Numbered from the stretch's first letter, positions 26,697 through 36,473 are shown. The stretch: DNA of 64,000 nt from Novosphingobium sp. Gsoil 351 (GCF_009707465.1 NZ_CP046120.1:2571501-2635500), one strand, 5' to 3'. The notes: generated by a model from the sequence alone, not told the origin. Translations and numbers: made by a program.

Positions 26697-28878
26697 ATGT
26701 TGTTCACCCGGCGCGATCCCGTTCCAGACAGTTCGCAGCCGCTGCCAGGCGGCGTGCTGCCGCCACGCAGCTATCCGGGGTTCGACCCCGTATCGTTCGA
26801 GCCTCCGCAAATCGAGCTTGGCCCGACTCCCAAGCCGCCACGCAGCTGGCGGTGGTGGACCCCGCGCGTCCTGGGCGGGCTGTTGGCGCTGTTCGTTGTG
26901 CTGGTCGCGTGGCTGGCGATCACCGCACCGCTGTCGAAATCGCTCCAGCCGATCGCTCCCCCGCAGATCACCCTGCTTGCCGCCGACGGCACTCCGATCG
27001 CTCGGAGCGGGGCGGTGGTCGAGGCGCCGGTGACGATGAAGGCGCTTCCCCCGCATGTCGCGCAGGCGTTCCTGGCGATCGAGGATCGCAACTTCTACTC
27101 GCACTGGGGGGTCGATCCGCGTGGGATCGCCCGCGCCGCGTGGGGCAACCTGACCAGCAGCCGCACCCAGGGCGGCAGCACGATCACCCAGCAGCTTGCC
27201 AAGTTCACCTTCCTCACGCCCGAACGCAGCCTCACCCGCAAGCTGCGCGAGGCGCTGATCGCGTTCTGGCTGGAGGCGTGGCTGAGCAAGGACGAAATCC
27301 TCGAACGCTATCTCTCCAACGCCTATTTCGGCGACAACCGCTATGGCCTGCGTGCCGCCTCGATGCACTACTTCTACCGCAAGCCGGAGAGGCTCACCGT
27401 GGCGCAGGCGGCGATGCTGGCGGGGTTGATGCAGGCGCCCAGCCGCTATGCCCCCACGAAGAGCTACGCGCTGGCCGAGCGGCGGATGCACACCGTGGTT
27501 GCGGCCATGGTCGATACCGGTGCGTTGACCCCGGCGGCGGCCAAAGCCGTCACCCCGCCGCGGCTCGACGTGCGCGACCGCGACGCGCTGCCGACCGGAA
27601 CCTACTTCGCCGACTGGGCGCTGCCCGAGGCGCGCGGGCATGGCGAGCCGGGCTATCTGCGCCAGACGCTGACGACCACGCTTGATGCCAGGCTCCAGAA
27701 CGCCGCGCGCGCCGCGATCAACCGCGCGCCGTTGGGCGGGGCGCAGGTGGCGCTGGTGGCGATGCGGCCCAATGGCGAGGTCGTGGCGATGGTCGGCGGG
27801 CGCGATTACGCCAAGTCGCCGTTCAACCGCGCCACCCAGGCGCGCCGCCAGCCGGGGTCGACGTTCAAGCTGTTCGTCTATCTCGCCGCGTTGCGCGCCG
27901 GGTTCACCCCCGAAACGCGGATCGACAACACCGCGATCGAAGCCGGATCGTACCGCCCGCACAATTCGGGAGAGGACTATTCGCCGACGCTTCCTCTGGC
28001 CGACGCCTTTGCCCAATCGAGCAACGTCGCGGCGGTCCGCCTGTTCGGCAAGGTCGGCGATACCGCGGTGATCCAGGCCGCGCGCGATCTTGGGGTGACC
28101 TCGCCGTTGGCGCAGGGCGATCCCAGCCTGGCGCTGGGCACGTCGGGAGTGACCCTGCTCGAACTGACCGCGGCTTACGCGGGCATAGCGGGCGACCACA
28201 ACCCGGTGGTTCCCACCGCGTTCAGCGCGCCCGACGAAGACTGGATGGGCTGGCTGCTCGGCCGCCGCAAGGCGATTTCGGGCGCAGAACGCGCGGCGAT
28301 GCGCGACCTGCTGCGCGGCGCGGTGGAGCATGGCACAGGGCGCGCGGCGCGGCTTGGTGTGCCAGCCTACGGCAAGACCGGCACTACCCAGGACCATCGC
28401 GACGCGCTGTTCGTCGGTTTCGCGGGTGATCTGGTGGTCGGCGTGTGGGTCGGAAACGACGACAACACCCCCCAACCAGAAGGTCACCGGCGGCGGGCTG
28501 CCCGCGCGGATCTGGGCCGATTTCATGCGCAGCGCGCTGGGCGGCCGCGCCGCGCCCGCCGCCGCGCCCACCCAACGCCCCGATCCCGAAGGTCCGGTCG
28601 AGCCGCTGGACGTCCCCGAAGGCATCGACATCGACGCCAACAACCGCTTGCGGGTGGAAAACGGCGAGGCGGTCATCACCACCGACATCGGCGGGGCCCC
28701 GATGGACGTGCGGATCGGCGAAGACGGGGTGCGGGTGGACGGGCAGAGCTTGCAGGACCGGCTGGTCCGGCCCGAAGACCTGGAGCGCCTTCGCGAGGCG
28801 CAACGCCGCGCGGTCGACGAGGCCCGGCGGCGGGCGGATGAGGCGCGCGAGCGGTATGAGGAGGAAATGGGGCGGTAG
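26697..28878 (+). CDS. Class A penicillin-binding protein (second copy), one-base frameshift near the 3' end
   Basis: Peptidoglycan transglycosylase/transpeptidase. One membrane helix (LLALFVVLVAWLAI) is followed by GT51 motifs FLAIEDRNFYSHWGVD, GGSTITQQLAKF and LERYLSNAYFGDNRYGL. Transpeptidase SxxK is in RQPGSTFKLFVYLAALRAG, SxN in FAQSSNVAAVRL, and KTG in AYGKTGTTQDHRDALFVGF. After VGVWVGNDDNTP the frame is lost in a run of six C (28468-28473). Removing one C restores NQKVTGGGLPARIWADFMRS, the conserved family ending, then a charged C-terminal helix (residues EARRRADEARERYEEEMGR) with stop at 28876-28878. Read literally, the frame runs to 28841 with a garbled tail. Confidence 0.88.
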
Positions 28879-28881
28879 GCT

Positions 28882-29976
28882 CTAGCGCCGGCAGACTTCC
28901 GGATTGTCGCCCGATGACAGCCGGGTCCGCGCGACCGACGACGAGGTATTGATGAAGATCCCGGTGGTGCCGCAACGCCTGAGTTGAAACCGGACCCTGC
29001 GCGCCCGGAAATCGAGCGAAACGCGGCGAAATGTCTCGAGCAGGTCGGTCCCCAGCAGCAGCGAAGGTTCCTTGTCGAGTCCGAACACCGTGAACGGCGG
29101 GACATCCGCGAACGCCATCGGAACATCGCGCAAGGTCACCGAGCCGAGCCGCAGTTCGCCGATCCGCGCCACTTGCAGCGGCACCGTGACCCCGGTCACC
29201 CCGACGACCTCGATCGTCACGAACTTGTCGCGGTTGCTGCGATTGTTGCGGATCAGCTTGTCGCGCAGGGCGAGGTTGCCGATGGTGATTTCCGAGCCGG
29301 TGTCGATCACCGCCTCCACCGGCAGATTGGCGGCGCGGACCTGAGTCAGTATCAATTGCCCGCGCCGTTTGCGCGCGACGAGGATGAACTCGCCGTCGAG
29401 GCGCGGCGCCGGGCGGCGCGAATCCTCGACCTTTATCTGGCGCTTCTCGAAGTCCATCATCAGCCGCTGCTCGACCAGAGCGTCGATGCCCAGCATCCCT
29501 TGGCCGCCCATGTCGCGTTCTTCGAGCGCAGGCAGTTCCAAATCACGGATCGTGCTCGGGCCGAGCGTCAACTCGCCGACCAGCACCCGCTCGACCCGGG
29601 CGCTGGCGGTTATCCCGTTGAGGATCACCGGTCTTCCCGCGGGCAGTTGCAGCGCCCGCGCGATCCGCTGGCCGACCACCGAACTGTCCGCGCCGCTATC
29701 GACCAGGAATTGATACGGCCCGCTTCCGTTGATCTGCACCGCTACGGTCAATCGGGTGCGGACCTTGCGCGCGTCGATATCGTCGCCGCCCACGGCAAGC
29801 GCATCGTCGATCACCGCAGGCGGTAGCCGAGGCATTTCCACGGGCGCGACGCGGACCGGCTTGGGCGCCGCAGCCAGCGCGGAGGGTCCCGCAAACGCCA
29901 ACGCCGCCGCGAGGAGGATCGGCCAGTGATCTGTGCGCGGGCGCGGCGGTGGTTTCACCGGGCCAGGATACCGCAA
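28882..29976 (-). CDS. Exported retropepsin-like aspartyl protease with two DxG motifs
   Basis: Three hundred and sixty-four residues. An N-terminal hydrophobic segment (ILLAAALAFAGPSALAAA) looks like a signal peptide. Two aspartyl protease half-sites are present, QFLVDSGADSSVVGQRIARA (near residue 90) and VEAVIDTGSEITIGNLAL (near 220). Each is followed by a hydrophobic-hydrophobic-Gly element (GQGMLGIDAL and SLLLGTDLLETF), so one chain can form both lobes. It converges on the second PBP gene, three bases from its corrected end. Probably a periplasmic protease; targets unknown. Confidence 0.86.
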   Translation of the reverse strand: MRYPGPVKPPPRPRTDHWPILLAAALAFAGPSALAAAPKPVRVAPVEMPRLPPAVIDDALAVGGDDIDARKVRTRLTVAVQINGSGPYQFLVDSGADSSVVGQRIARALQLPAGRPVILNGITASARVERVLVGELTLGPSTIRDLELPALEERDMGGQGMLGIDALVEQRLMMDFEKRQIKVEDSRRPAPRLDGEFILVARKRRGQLILTQVRAANLPVEAVIDTGSEITIGNLALRDKLIRNNRSNRDKFVTIEVVGVTGVTVPLQVARIGELRLGSVTLRDVPMAFADVPPFTVFGLDKEPSLLLGTDLLETFRRVSLDFRARRVRFQLRRCGTTGIFINTSSSVARTRLSSGDNPEVCRR

Positions 29977-30133
29977 AAAGCGGCGCTTCGATATTGCCGC
30001 CGGGCCGCGCCGCGCGCATGATTGCTATGTAGGATTTCGTTTGCCTCGCGTGTCTGGCGATGCGCCGCGGACACGATCCTACGCACTCTGGCTGCTGTTA
30101 TGCGCGATGCGACAGCCCTTATCGCGGAAGGCC

Positions 30134-30169
30134 GTTTTTTTTACCTAGGACTGTGGTCCAAGTGGTCCA
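30134..30169 (+). repeat. T-run plus tandem GTGGTCCA element (copy 1)
   Basis: T8 (30135-30142) is followed by AGGACT and then GTGGTCCA-A-GTGGTCCA (30153-30169). The same arrangement, with one mismatch in 23 bases, occurs inverted at 60437-60471. This copy points toward the 3' end of lysC. The surrounding 29977-30194 holds no gene I can support. Confidence 0.6.
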
Positions 30170-30194
30170 AGCCCGGCGCGGAACTTGCCCGGCG

Positions 30195-31463
30195 TCAGGC
30201 CGCCGCGTCGACCGCGTCGAGCCCGTACGCGGTGTGGAGCACCCGTACCGCGAGTTCGGTTTCGTCCTCGTCGATCAGCACGCTGACTTTGATCTCGCTG
30301 GTGCTGATCGCCTGAATGTTGATCGCGCGGTCCGCCAAGCTCTTGAACATCGTCGCGGCCACGCCCGCGTGGCTCTTCATTCCGACTCCGACCACGCTGA
30401 TCTTGGCGACGTGGGCGTCCGAGATCAGGCGGTAGAACCCGATCTCGCTCTGCTTGGCCTCGAGCATCGCCAGGCTGCGGGCCAGATCGGTGCGCGGCAC
30501 CGTGAAGGTCACGTCGGTCTCGCCCTTATCCTTGGCGACGTTCTGGATGATCATGTCGACGTTGATGCTGGCGGCAGCCAGCGGCCCGAAGATGTGCGCG
30601 ACCGAGCCGGGCTTGTCGGGCACCCGGGTCAGCGTGATCTTGGCCTCGTTCTTGTCGTGGGCGATGCCGGTGATGAGCTGGCGTTCCATGTCCTGTCCTT
30701 CCACTTCGGCGTCGCTGACGATCATCGTGCCGGGAATGCTGTCGGCGGGGGGCGCGTCGTCGTCGATAAACGAGCTCAAGACCTGGACGCGCACGCCCTC
30801 CTTCATTGCCAGCCCGACCGAACGGGTCTGGAGCACCTTGGCGCCCACGCTGGCGAGTTCGAGCATCTCCTCGTAAGTCACGGTCTTGAGCTTGCGCGCC
30901 TTGGCGACGATCCGCGGGTCGGTGGTATAGACCCCGTCGACGTCGGTGTAGATGTCGCAGCGATCGGCCTTGACCGCCGCCGCCACTGCTACGGCGCTGG
31001 TGTCGGAACCGCCGCGGCCCAGCGTGGTGACGCGGTTGTCGTCGGACAGGCCCTGGAACCCGGGGATCACCGCGATTTCGCCGCTCGCCATCGAGGCGAT
31101 AAGCGCCTCGGCGGGAATGTCGTCGATCCGCGCCTTGGCGTGCGCGCCGACGGTGCGGACGGGCAACTGCCAGCCAAGCCACGAACGCGCCTTGCAACCC
31201 AATGCTTGCAGGGTGAGAGCCAGCAGCCCGCTGGTGACCTGCTCGCCGCTGGCGACGACCACGTCGTATTCGGCGGGATCGTACAGCGGATTGGCCTCGC
31301 GCGCGAAATTGACCAGGCGGTCGGTCTCGCCCGCCATCGCGCTGACCACCACCGCGACCTCGTGCCCGGCAGCCTGCTGGCGCTGAACGATCCGCGCGAC
31401 ACGGCGGATGCGCTCGGTCCCGGCCATGCTGGTGCCGCCGAACTTCATCACGATCCGGGCCAA
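30195..31463 (-). CDS. lysC: Aspartate kinase
   Basis: Phosphorylates aspartate, the first step to lysine, threonine, methionine and diaminopimelate. Four hundred and twenty-two residues from a TTG start that gives MARIVMKFGGTSMAG, preceded by GGGAG. Kinase blocks: VVASGEQVTSGLLAL, VTTLGRGGSDTSAVAVAA and DIYTDVDGVYTTDPRIV. Two ACT domains follow (ITLTRVPDKPGSVAHIFGPL and ISVVGVGMKSHAGVAATMFK), indicating allosteric control by end products. The longer open frame upstream to 32219 is antisense to ubiG and is rejected. Confidence 0.95.
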   Translation of the reverse strand: MARIVMKFGGTSMAGTERIRRVARIVQRQQAAGHEVAVVVSAMAGETDRLVNFAREANPLYDPAEYDVVVASGEQVTSGLLALTLQALGCKARSWLGWQLPVRTVGAHAKARIDDIPAEALIASMASGEIAVIPGFQGLSDDNRVTTLGRGGSDTSAVAVAAAVKADRCDIYTDVDGVYTTDPRIVAKARKLKTVTYEEMLELASVGAKVLQTRSVGLAMKEGVRVQVLSSFIDDDAPPADSIPGTMIVSDAEVEGQDMERQLITGIAHDKNEAKITLTRVPDKPGSVAHIFGPLAAASINVDMIIQNVAKDKGETDVTFTVPRTDLARSLAMLEAKQSEIGFYRLISDAHVAKISVVGVGMKSHAGVAATMFKSLADRAINIQAISTSEIKVSVLIDEDETELAVRVLHTAYGLDAVDAAA

Positions 31464-31538
31464 GATTGCAGCTCCCGCGCAAGAAAATGTCGCCGCGGAC
31501 CCCTCGCCGCGCGGCGGGCGCCCTGTTAGGGTCGGCAC

Positions 31539-32309
31539 ATGGATAACGCAACCACCGCCACGATCAGGGCAGACGAGGCCGCGCACTTCGGCAAGCTGGC
31601 GGCCGAGTGGTGGGATCCCAAGGGCTCGTCGGCGATGCTCCACCGGATCAATCCCGTGCGCCTCGGTTTCGTGCGCGAGGCGATCGATGCGCACTGGGGC
31701 GGCGATGCGGCAGCGCTCAGGCCCCTGGCCGGCAAGCGCGCCCTGGACGTCGGCTGCGGCGCGGGGTTGCTGTGCGAGCCGCTGGCCCGGCTCGGCGCGG
31801 CGGTGACCGGGGTCGATGCGGCGGCGGAAAATATCGCGATGGCCAGCGATCACGCGGCCGGGGCGGGGCTGGACATCGCCTACCGCGCCGGAGAACTGTC
31901 CGCGCTCGATCTGGGCCGGTTCGACCTCGTCACGGCCATGGAAGTGCTCGAGCATGTCGCCGACAAGCCCGCGTTTGTCGCCGCGCTGGCCGCAAGCCTC
32001 GCGCCCGGTGGCCTGCTGATCCTGTCGACCCCCAACCGCACGCTCCAATCCCGCCTGCTGCTGGTCGGTGCGGCGGAGCTGGTCGGGGCGATCCCGCGGG
32101 GCACACATCATTGGGACGATTTCGTCATCCCGCTCGAACTGCGCGACTTGCTGGACACGGCGGGGCTCGTGATGGGCAAACCGCGCGGAATCGCCTGGTC
32201 GCCGGGCAAAGGCCTGCACCTTTCGGACGACCTGGCGCTGAACTACATCGTCACCGCCACGGCCGCTTCGCCAACCGGCGCCCTTGCAACCAGCGTATTA
32301 CTCACCTAA
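31539..32309 (+). CDS. ubiG: Ubiquinone biosynthesis O-methyltransferase
   Basis: S-adenosylmethionine-dependent enzyme carrying out both O-methylations in ubiquinone synthesis. Two hundred and fifty-six residues. The family start is AHFGKLAAEWWDPKG and HRINPVRLGFVREAID. Motif I is ALDVGCGAGLLCEPLARLGA, and post-motifs are VTAMEVLEHVADKPAF and GGLLILSTPNRTLQSRLL. GTHHWDDFVIPLELRDLL is the UbiG-specific membrane-interacting block. It is divergent from lysC. Confidence 0.95.
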   Translation: MDNATTATIRADEAAHFGKLAAEWWDPKGSSAMLHRINPVRLGFVREAIDAHWGGDAAALRPLAGKRALDVGCGAGLLCEPLARLGAAVTGVDAAAENIAMASDHAAGAGLDIAYRAGELSALDLGRFDLVTAMEVLEHVADKPAFVAALAASLAPGGLLILSTPNRTLQSRLLLVGAAELVGAIPRGTHHWDDFVIPLELRDLLDTAGLVMGKPRGIAWSPGKGLHLSDDLALNYIVTATAASPTGALATSVLLT

Positions 32310-32373
32310 TACACTTGCCGGAACACGCCGCACGCGGCATTGAAACGGCCACGCAACACGGGATCGACGATCG

Positions 32374-33582
32374 ATGGCTCCCACGCCCACGCAGACCGCA
32401 ACCACGGCCAAGCTTGAACTGACCGCGCCCGATCCGGTGCCGGTCGTCGCGCCGGAACAGGCGATCGGGCTGGTCCCGGTCTCGGACGAAAACCGCTCGA
32501 AGCTGGAGACCAAGGTCGAAGCGTTCGTCGCCGACCTGGTTGCGCAGGACGCGGCCAGCCCCGAGTTCGGCAAGCGGGTCGATCAGCTGACCAACATGGG
32601 GCGCAAGGAGATCGCGGCCGCGGCGGCGATGTCGAACCGGTTCCTCGACCGCCCGGTACGCGCAATGGACAAGGAAACCGGCGTCGGCGCCAACCTTGCC
32701 GAACTTCGCCGCACGGTCGAGCAGCTCGATCCGGGCAAGAAGGGGCAGCTTTCCACCGGGCGCAAGATTCTCGGTATCATCCCGTTCGGCAACAGCCTCA
32801 AGAACTACTTCACCAGCTATCAGTCGGCCCAGGGCCACATCCAGTCGGTGCTCGGCCACCTCGCCTCGGGCAAGGACGAGCTGCTGATGGACAACGCCGC
32901 GATCGACGTAGAGCGCCAGAACCTGTGGAAGGCGATGGGCGATCTCGAACAGATGATCCACATCAGCCGCACCCTCGACGGCAAGCTGGAAGACAAGGCC
33001 AACGAGCTCGATCACACCGATCCGGCCAAGGCCAAGGCGATCCGCGAGAGCGCGCTGTTCTACGTCCGCCAGCGCACCCAGGACCTGCTCACCCAGATGG
33101 CGGTGACGGTGCAAGGCTATCTCGCGCTCGATCTGGTCAAGAAGAACAACGTCGAGCTGGTCAAGGGCGTCGATCGCGCCAGCACCACCACCGTCGGCGC
33201 GCTGCGCACCGCGGTGACCGTGGCCCAGGCGATGACCAATCAGCGGCTGGTGCTCCAGCAGATCACCGCGCTCAACGAGACCACCGCGGGGATGATAGAT
33301 TCGACTGGCAAGCTGCTGCGCGAGCAGACCGGGCGGATCCACGAGCAGGCGGCCAGCAGCACGATCCCGATGGAAACGCTCCAGCGCGCCTTCCAGAATA
33401 TCTACGACACAATGGACAACATCGACACCTTCAAGCTCAAGGCGCTCGATTCGATGAAGCAGACGGTCGAGACGCTGACCGGCGAGGTCGAGAAGTCGCG
33501 CGCCTACATCGCTCGGGCCGAAGGCGCTTCGCAGGCCAAGCTGGCGAACGATGCGCCCTCGATGCTCAGTCTCGAGGGCTGA
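32374..33582 (+). CDS. telA: Toxic anion resistance (TelA/KlaA-family) protein
   Basis: Four hundred and two residues, largely alpha-helical, matching the TelA family: FGKRVDQLTNMGRKEIAAAA, LSTGRKILGIIPFGNSLKNY, FTSYQSAQGHIQSVLGHLAS and LVKKNNVELVKGVDRASTTT. Named after plasmid tellurite-resistance genes, but chromosomal copies usually act in envelope stress by unknown means. It is first of three overlapping genes with the XpaC-like and PHA-system proteins. This three-gene layout recalls the xpaC-telA pair of Firmicutes. Confidence 0.92.
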   Translation: MAPTPTQTATTAKLELTAPDPVPVVAPEQAIGLVPVSDENRSKLETKVEAFVADLVAQDAASPEFGKRVDQLTNMGRKEIAAAAAMSNRFLDRPVRAMDKETGVGANLAELRRTVEQLDPGKKGQLSTGRKILGIIPFGNSLKNYFTSYQSAQGHIQSVLGHLASGKDELLMDNAAIDVERQNLWKAMGDLEQMIHISRTLDGKLEDKANELDHTDPAKAKAIRESALFYVRQRTQDLLTQMAVTVQGYLALDLVKKNNVELVKGVDRASTTTVGALRTAVTVAQAMTNQRLVLQQITALNETTAGMIDSTGKLLREQTGRIHEQAASSTIPMETLQRAFQNIYDTMDNIDTFKLKALDSMKQTVETLTGEVEKSRAYIARAEGASQAKLANDAPSMLSLEG

Positions 33583-34325
33583 TGGCCGGCGAAGCCCACA
33601 ATAGCCAGGCTATCATGGCCGCGGCCAGGCGCAGCCTGGCCGATCAGCGCGCCGGTGGGCGGCGGCGCTCGATCGGGCGTGGTTCGGCCGAACTCAAGGC
33701 CCGCCACTACAAGGCCAAGCTTGCCCGAGTGGTGGTAGCCGTCGTCGGAATCGTGGTCGCGGCGATGGTGGCGGGCACGATCATCGGCGGGATCGGGGTC
33801 GAGGGTCTGTTCTACGCGGTGCTCGCCGCGGTCGCGATCGCGGTGGTGCTGGGGCGCTATCCGCGGTTGAAGGTGCCGGGGCAGGCGCACCTGAACCAGG
33901 GCGACGCACGGACGATGGTGGCGCGTACCGAGCTGTGGCTGGAGAACCAGCGTCCGGCGCTGCCCGCGCCTGCGGTTCAGCTAGTGGACCAGATCGGCGT
34001 GCAACTCGACGCACTGGGGATTCAGCTCGAGAACGTCGCCGAACAGCCGGCCACGCTCGAGGTGCGCAAGCTGGTCGGCGAGCATCTGCCCGAGATGATT
34101 TCCACCTACCGCCGCATCCCCGCGCACTTGCGCGACGAAATGCGCGCCGACGGGCGCACTCCGAGCGAGCAGCTCAGCGACGGGCTGGGCAAGATCAGCA
34201 GCGAGATCGACCAGATCACCCGGCAGCTTGCCGCGGGCGATCTCGACAGCCTGGCCGTGCGCGGACGGTTCCTCGACTACAAATACGGCGACGCGCTCGA
34301 TCCGGGCGAGGCGAAGCCAGGCTGA
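33582..34325 (+). CDS. XpaC-like membrane protein
   Basis: Two hundred and forty-seven residues. Two adjacent membrane helices (VVVAVVGIVVAAMVAGTIIG and EGLFYAVLAAVAIAVVLG, residues 50-90) are followed by a long helical cytosolic domain (IGVQLDALGIQLENVAEQP, MISTYRRIPAHLRDEM, ISSEIDQITRQLAAGDLDSL). This plan, and its start overlapping the telA stop (TGATG), match XpaC proteins, which pair with TelA in other phyla. The family call is inferred from order and topology, since sequence similarity is modest by eye. Confidence 0.68.
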   Translation: MAGEAHNSQAIMAAARRSLADQRAGGRRRSIGRGSAELKARHYKAKLARVVVAVVGIVVAAMVAGTIIGGIGVEGLFYAVLAAVAIAVVLGRYPRLKVPGQAHLNQGDARTMVARTELWLENQRPALPAPAVQLVDQIGVQLDALGIQLENVAEQPATLEVRKLVGEHLPEMISTYRRIPAHLRDEMRADGRTPSEQLSDGLGKISSEIDQITRQLAAGDLDSLAVRGRFLDYKYGDALDPGEAKPG

Positions 34326-34621
34326 TGCGCGTCGCTATCCCCCACAAGCTGGGCAAGGCGGAAGTCCGCCGCCGCCTGACCGAGCGCACCCCCGACCTTG
34401 CCGGATTCATCCCCGGCGGCTTCGCCCAGGTCGATCACGGCTGGATCGACGAGGACCACATGCGACTGACCGTGGGCGCGCTCGGCCAGTCGATCGAATC
34501 GCGCCTCGATGTCGAGGATCATCAGGTGGTGGTGAACGTCGACCTGCCGCCGCAGCTGGCGTTCGTCGGCGCGGCGATCGAGGCGGGAATCCGCAACAAG
34601 GCCACCAAACTGCTCACGTGA
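34325..34621 (+). CDS. Polyhydroxyalkanoic acid system family protein
   Basis: Ninety-eight residues: IPHKLGKAEVRRRLTERT, then GGFAQVDHGWIDEDHMRLTV and LDVEDHQVVVNVDLPPQLA. It matches the small PHA-granule-region family often encoded near poly-hydroxyalkanoate genes. No pha genes are in the window, and the family's function is unclear. Its ATG overlaps the XpaC-like stop (TGATG). It converges with manA. Confidence 0.82.
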   Translation: MRVAIPHKLGKAEVRRRLTERTPDLAGFIPGGFAQVDHGWIDEDHMRLTVGALGQSIESRLDVEDHQVVVNVDLPPQLAFVGAAIEAGIRNKATKLLT

Positions 34622-34624
34622 CCC

Positions 34625-35428
34625 CTACTTCGGACGCGCGATCAGACATCTGCCCGCGCGATCGAAAGTCACCGCGTCAATGCCCGGCGCATACCCGCAA
34701 CCGCCGGGTTCCAGCACTTCGCCGTGCAGACCGATCGCTCCCGCGAGCGGGACGACCAGCAGCGGCCCTGCATAGGCGGCGCGGACGGCTTCATCGGGCT
34801 CGCCATCGATCCGGTAGAGCTGGAAATAGCGTCCGTCGGCCAGCTCGCACGTGCCGCGCTCGGCAACATGGCGGCGCAGCGCGGGATCGTGCAGCTCGCC
34901 CCGCGCTACGGCTACGCCCTCGTCGAGATGCAGTTCGCGCGGGCGGCCGTAGTCGTACAGGCGATAGGTGATGTCGGCGTTCTGCTGGACCTCGATCAAA
35001 CCGACCCCGGCGCCGATCGCATGGACGGTGTTGGCGGGGATGTAGAAGAAATCGCCCGCCCGAACCGGGTGCCAGACGAGCAGACCCTCGATCGAACCAT
35101 CGAGAGCGGCGGCACGCATCGCCGGTCGCGACAGTGGCTTGCGAAAGCCCACGCCCAGCGTCGCGCCGGGTTCCGCGTCGATCACAAGCCAGCATTCTTC
35201 CTTGCCATTCGCGCCAAGTCCCGCAGCGCACGCCTGCGCGTCGTCGGGATGGACCTGAACCGAGAGCTTTTCGGAAGTGAAGATGTACTTGACCAGCAGG
35301 CTCGGCAGTTCGCGCGGCGGCTCGAACCAGATTTCGCCGATCTTCTCGCCCGGAGGCGCGGCGAACGGTGGGGGCAGCACCTCGCGACCCCATGGCTTGG
35401 CTACCGTGCGGATGGGCAGCCCGCTCAC
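34625..35428 (-). CDS. manA: Class I mannose-6-phosphate isomerase
   Basis: Interconverts fructose 6-phosphate and mannose 6-phosphate. Two hundred and sixty-seven residues from a GTG start ten bases after the upstream stop. The cupin zinc site is formed by LSVQVHPDDAQA, KEECWLVIDAEPGA and FFYIPANTVHAIGAGVGLIE. EVQQNADITYRLYDYGRPRE is the conserved active-site segment. It lacks the long helical insert of eukaryotic-type ManA and is the short bacterial form. It is last in a run with the guanylyltransferase, GH130 and GT4 genes. An earlier in-frame start at 35509 would overlap the neighbour. Confidence 0.92.
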   Translation of the reverse strand: MSGLPIRTVAKPWGREVLPPPFAAPPGEKIGEIWFEPPRELPSLLVKYIFTSEKLSVQVHPDDAQACAAGLGANGKEECWLVIDAEPGATLGVGFRKPLSRPAMRAAALDGSIEGLLVWHPVRAGDFFYIPANTVHAIGAGVGLIEVQQNADITYRLYDYGRPRELHLDEGVAVARGELHDPALRRHVAERGTCELADGRYFQLYRIDGEPDEAVRAAYAGPLLVVPLAGAIGLHGEVLEPGGCGYAPGIDAVTFDRAGRCLIARPK

Positions 35429-35438
35429 TTGCCGATAC

Positions 35439-36473
35439 TCATTGGTTCGCGGCCCCGCGGAGCTTGCCGACCTGCTGCGCTCCGTCGGCGGTAGTGACCA
35501 GCACCTCATCGCCGTCGATGACGATGATCAGGTCGCTCGCCCCGATCACAGAGACACGCGGACCATCGCTTGTGACCATCACGTTGCGGCAGTCCACGAG
35601 CTCGGCCCTGCCATCGTGAGTGTTTCCCGATTCGTCCCGGTCGAGCGCGGCGTGGAGCGCCTGCCAGTTGCCGATGTCCGACCAGGCCATGTCGGCGTGT
35701 ACCATCGCCGCGCGGGTTGTGTTCTCCATCACCGCGTAGTCGACCGATTCGCTGTCGATCCGCGCGAAGGCTGCCGCGCCGGGATGGAACCGGCAGCCGT
35801 CCTCGCGGCCCTGCGCCACCGCCTCGCGTGCCGCCGCGGCGATCTTGGGACGGTGCTGTTCAAGCTCGGCCAGAAACGTCCCCGCCGCGAACGCAAAGAT
35901 GCCGCCGTTCCAGTGATAGCCGCCGTCGCGCAGGAACCCTTGCGCGGTGGCCAGATCGGGCTTCTCGACGAAACGCGACACCTGAAACCCCGCATCGCCG
36001 AGCGGCGCGCCTTGGCGGATATAGCCGAATCCGGTTTCCGGTGCGGTCGCCCGGATCCCGAACGCCACCAGCCAGCCGTCGCGCGCCAGCGCTGCCGCGC
36101 CCACCGCAGCGACGGTGAAGGCCGCGCAGTCGCCGATGTGATGGTCACTGGGGCAGACCAGCATCACCGCGTCGGCGGGCAAGCGCAGCGCCGCCAGCGC
36201 GATCGCGGCGGCGGTGTTGCGCGCCTGTGGCTCGACGATCACTTGCGCGGCGGCATCGATCAGTTGTTCCTCGACGTGGGTCAGGTGTCCAGTTCCGGTC
36301 ACCACCACAGGAGGCGCGAAATCGTCGTGTCCGGTGCAGCGACTCTGCGTCGCTTCGAATAGCGTCTGCGTGCCGACTAGCGGGAGGAACGGCTTGGGCT
36401 TGGTCGCGCGGCTGCGCGGCCACAGTCGTGTGCCACTGCCTCCGCACAGGATGACGGGGACGATTTTGCTCAT
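35439..36473 (-). CDS. Mannose-1-phosphate guanylyltransferase
   Basis: Makes GDP-mannose from mannose 1-phosphate and GTP. About 344 residues from ATG 36473 (MSKIVPVILCGG). The nucleotidyltransferase motif is GGSGTRLWPRSRATKPKPFL. Later blocks are LVCPSDHHIGDCAAF, ETGFGYIRQGAPLG and VEKPDLATAQGFLRDGGYHW then NGGIF. There is no fused isomerase domain, which is supplied by the next gene. No phosphomannomutase gene is in the locus, so mannose 1-phosphate must come from elsewhere or from GH130 phosphorolysis. Confidence 0.94.
   Translation of the reverse strand: MSKIVPVILCGGSGTRLWPRSRATKPKPFLPLVGTQTLFEATQSRCTGHDDFAPPVVVTGTGHLTHVEEQLIDAAAQVIVEPQARNTAAAIALAALRLPADAVMLVCPSDHHIGDCAAFTVAAVGAAALARDGWLVAFGIRATAPETGFGYIRQGAPLGDAGFQVSRFVEKPDLATAQGFLRDGGYHWNGGIFAFAAGTFLAELEQHRPKIAAAAREAVAQGREDGCRFHPGAAAFARIDSESVDYAVMENTTRAAMVHADMAWSDIGNWQALHAALDRDESGNTHDGRAELVDCRNVMVTSDGPRVSVIGASDLIIVIDGDEVLVTTADGAQQVGKLRGAANQ

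Noticed and set aside
29977..30194. Possible RNA gene between the aspartyl protease and lysC
   Set aside because: No tRNA-like cloverleaf or conserved RNA fold is visible; only the T-run/GTGGTCCA element can be supported.
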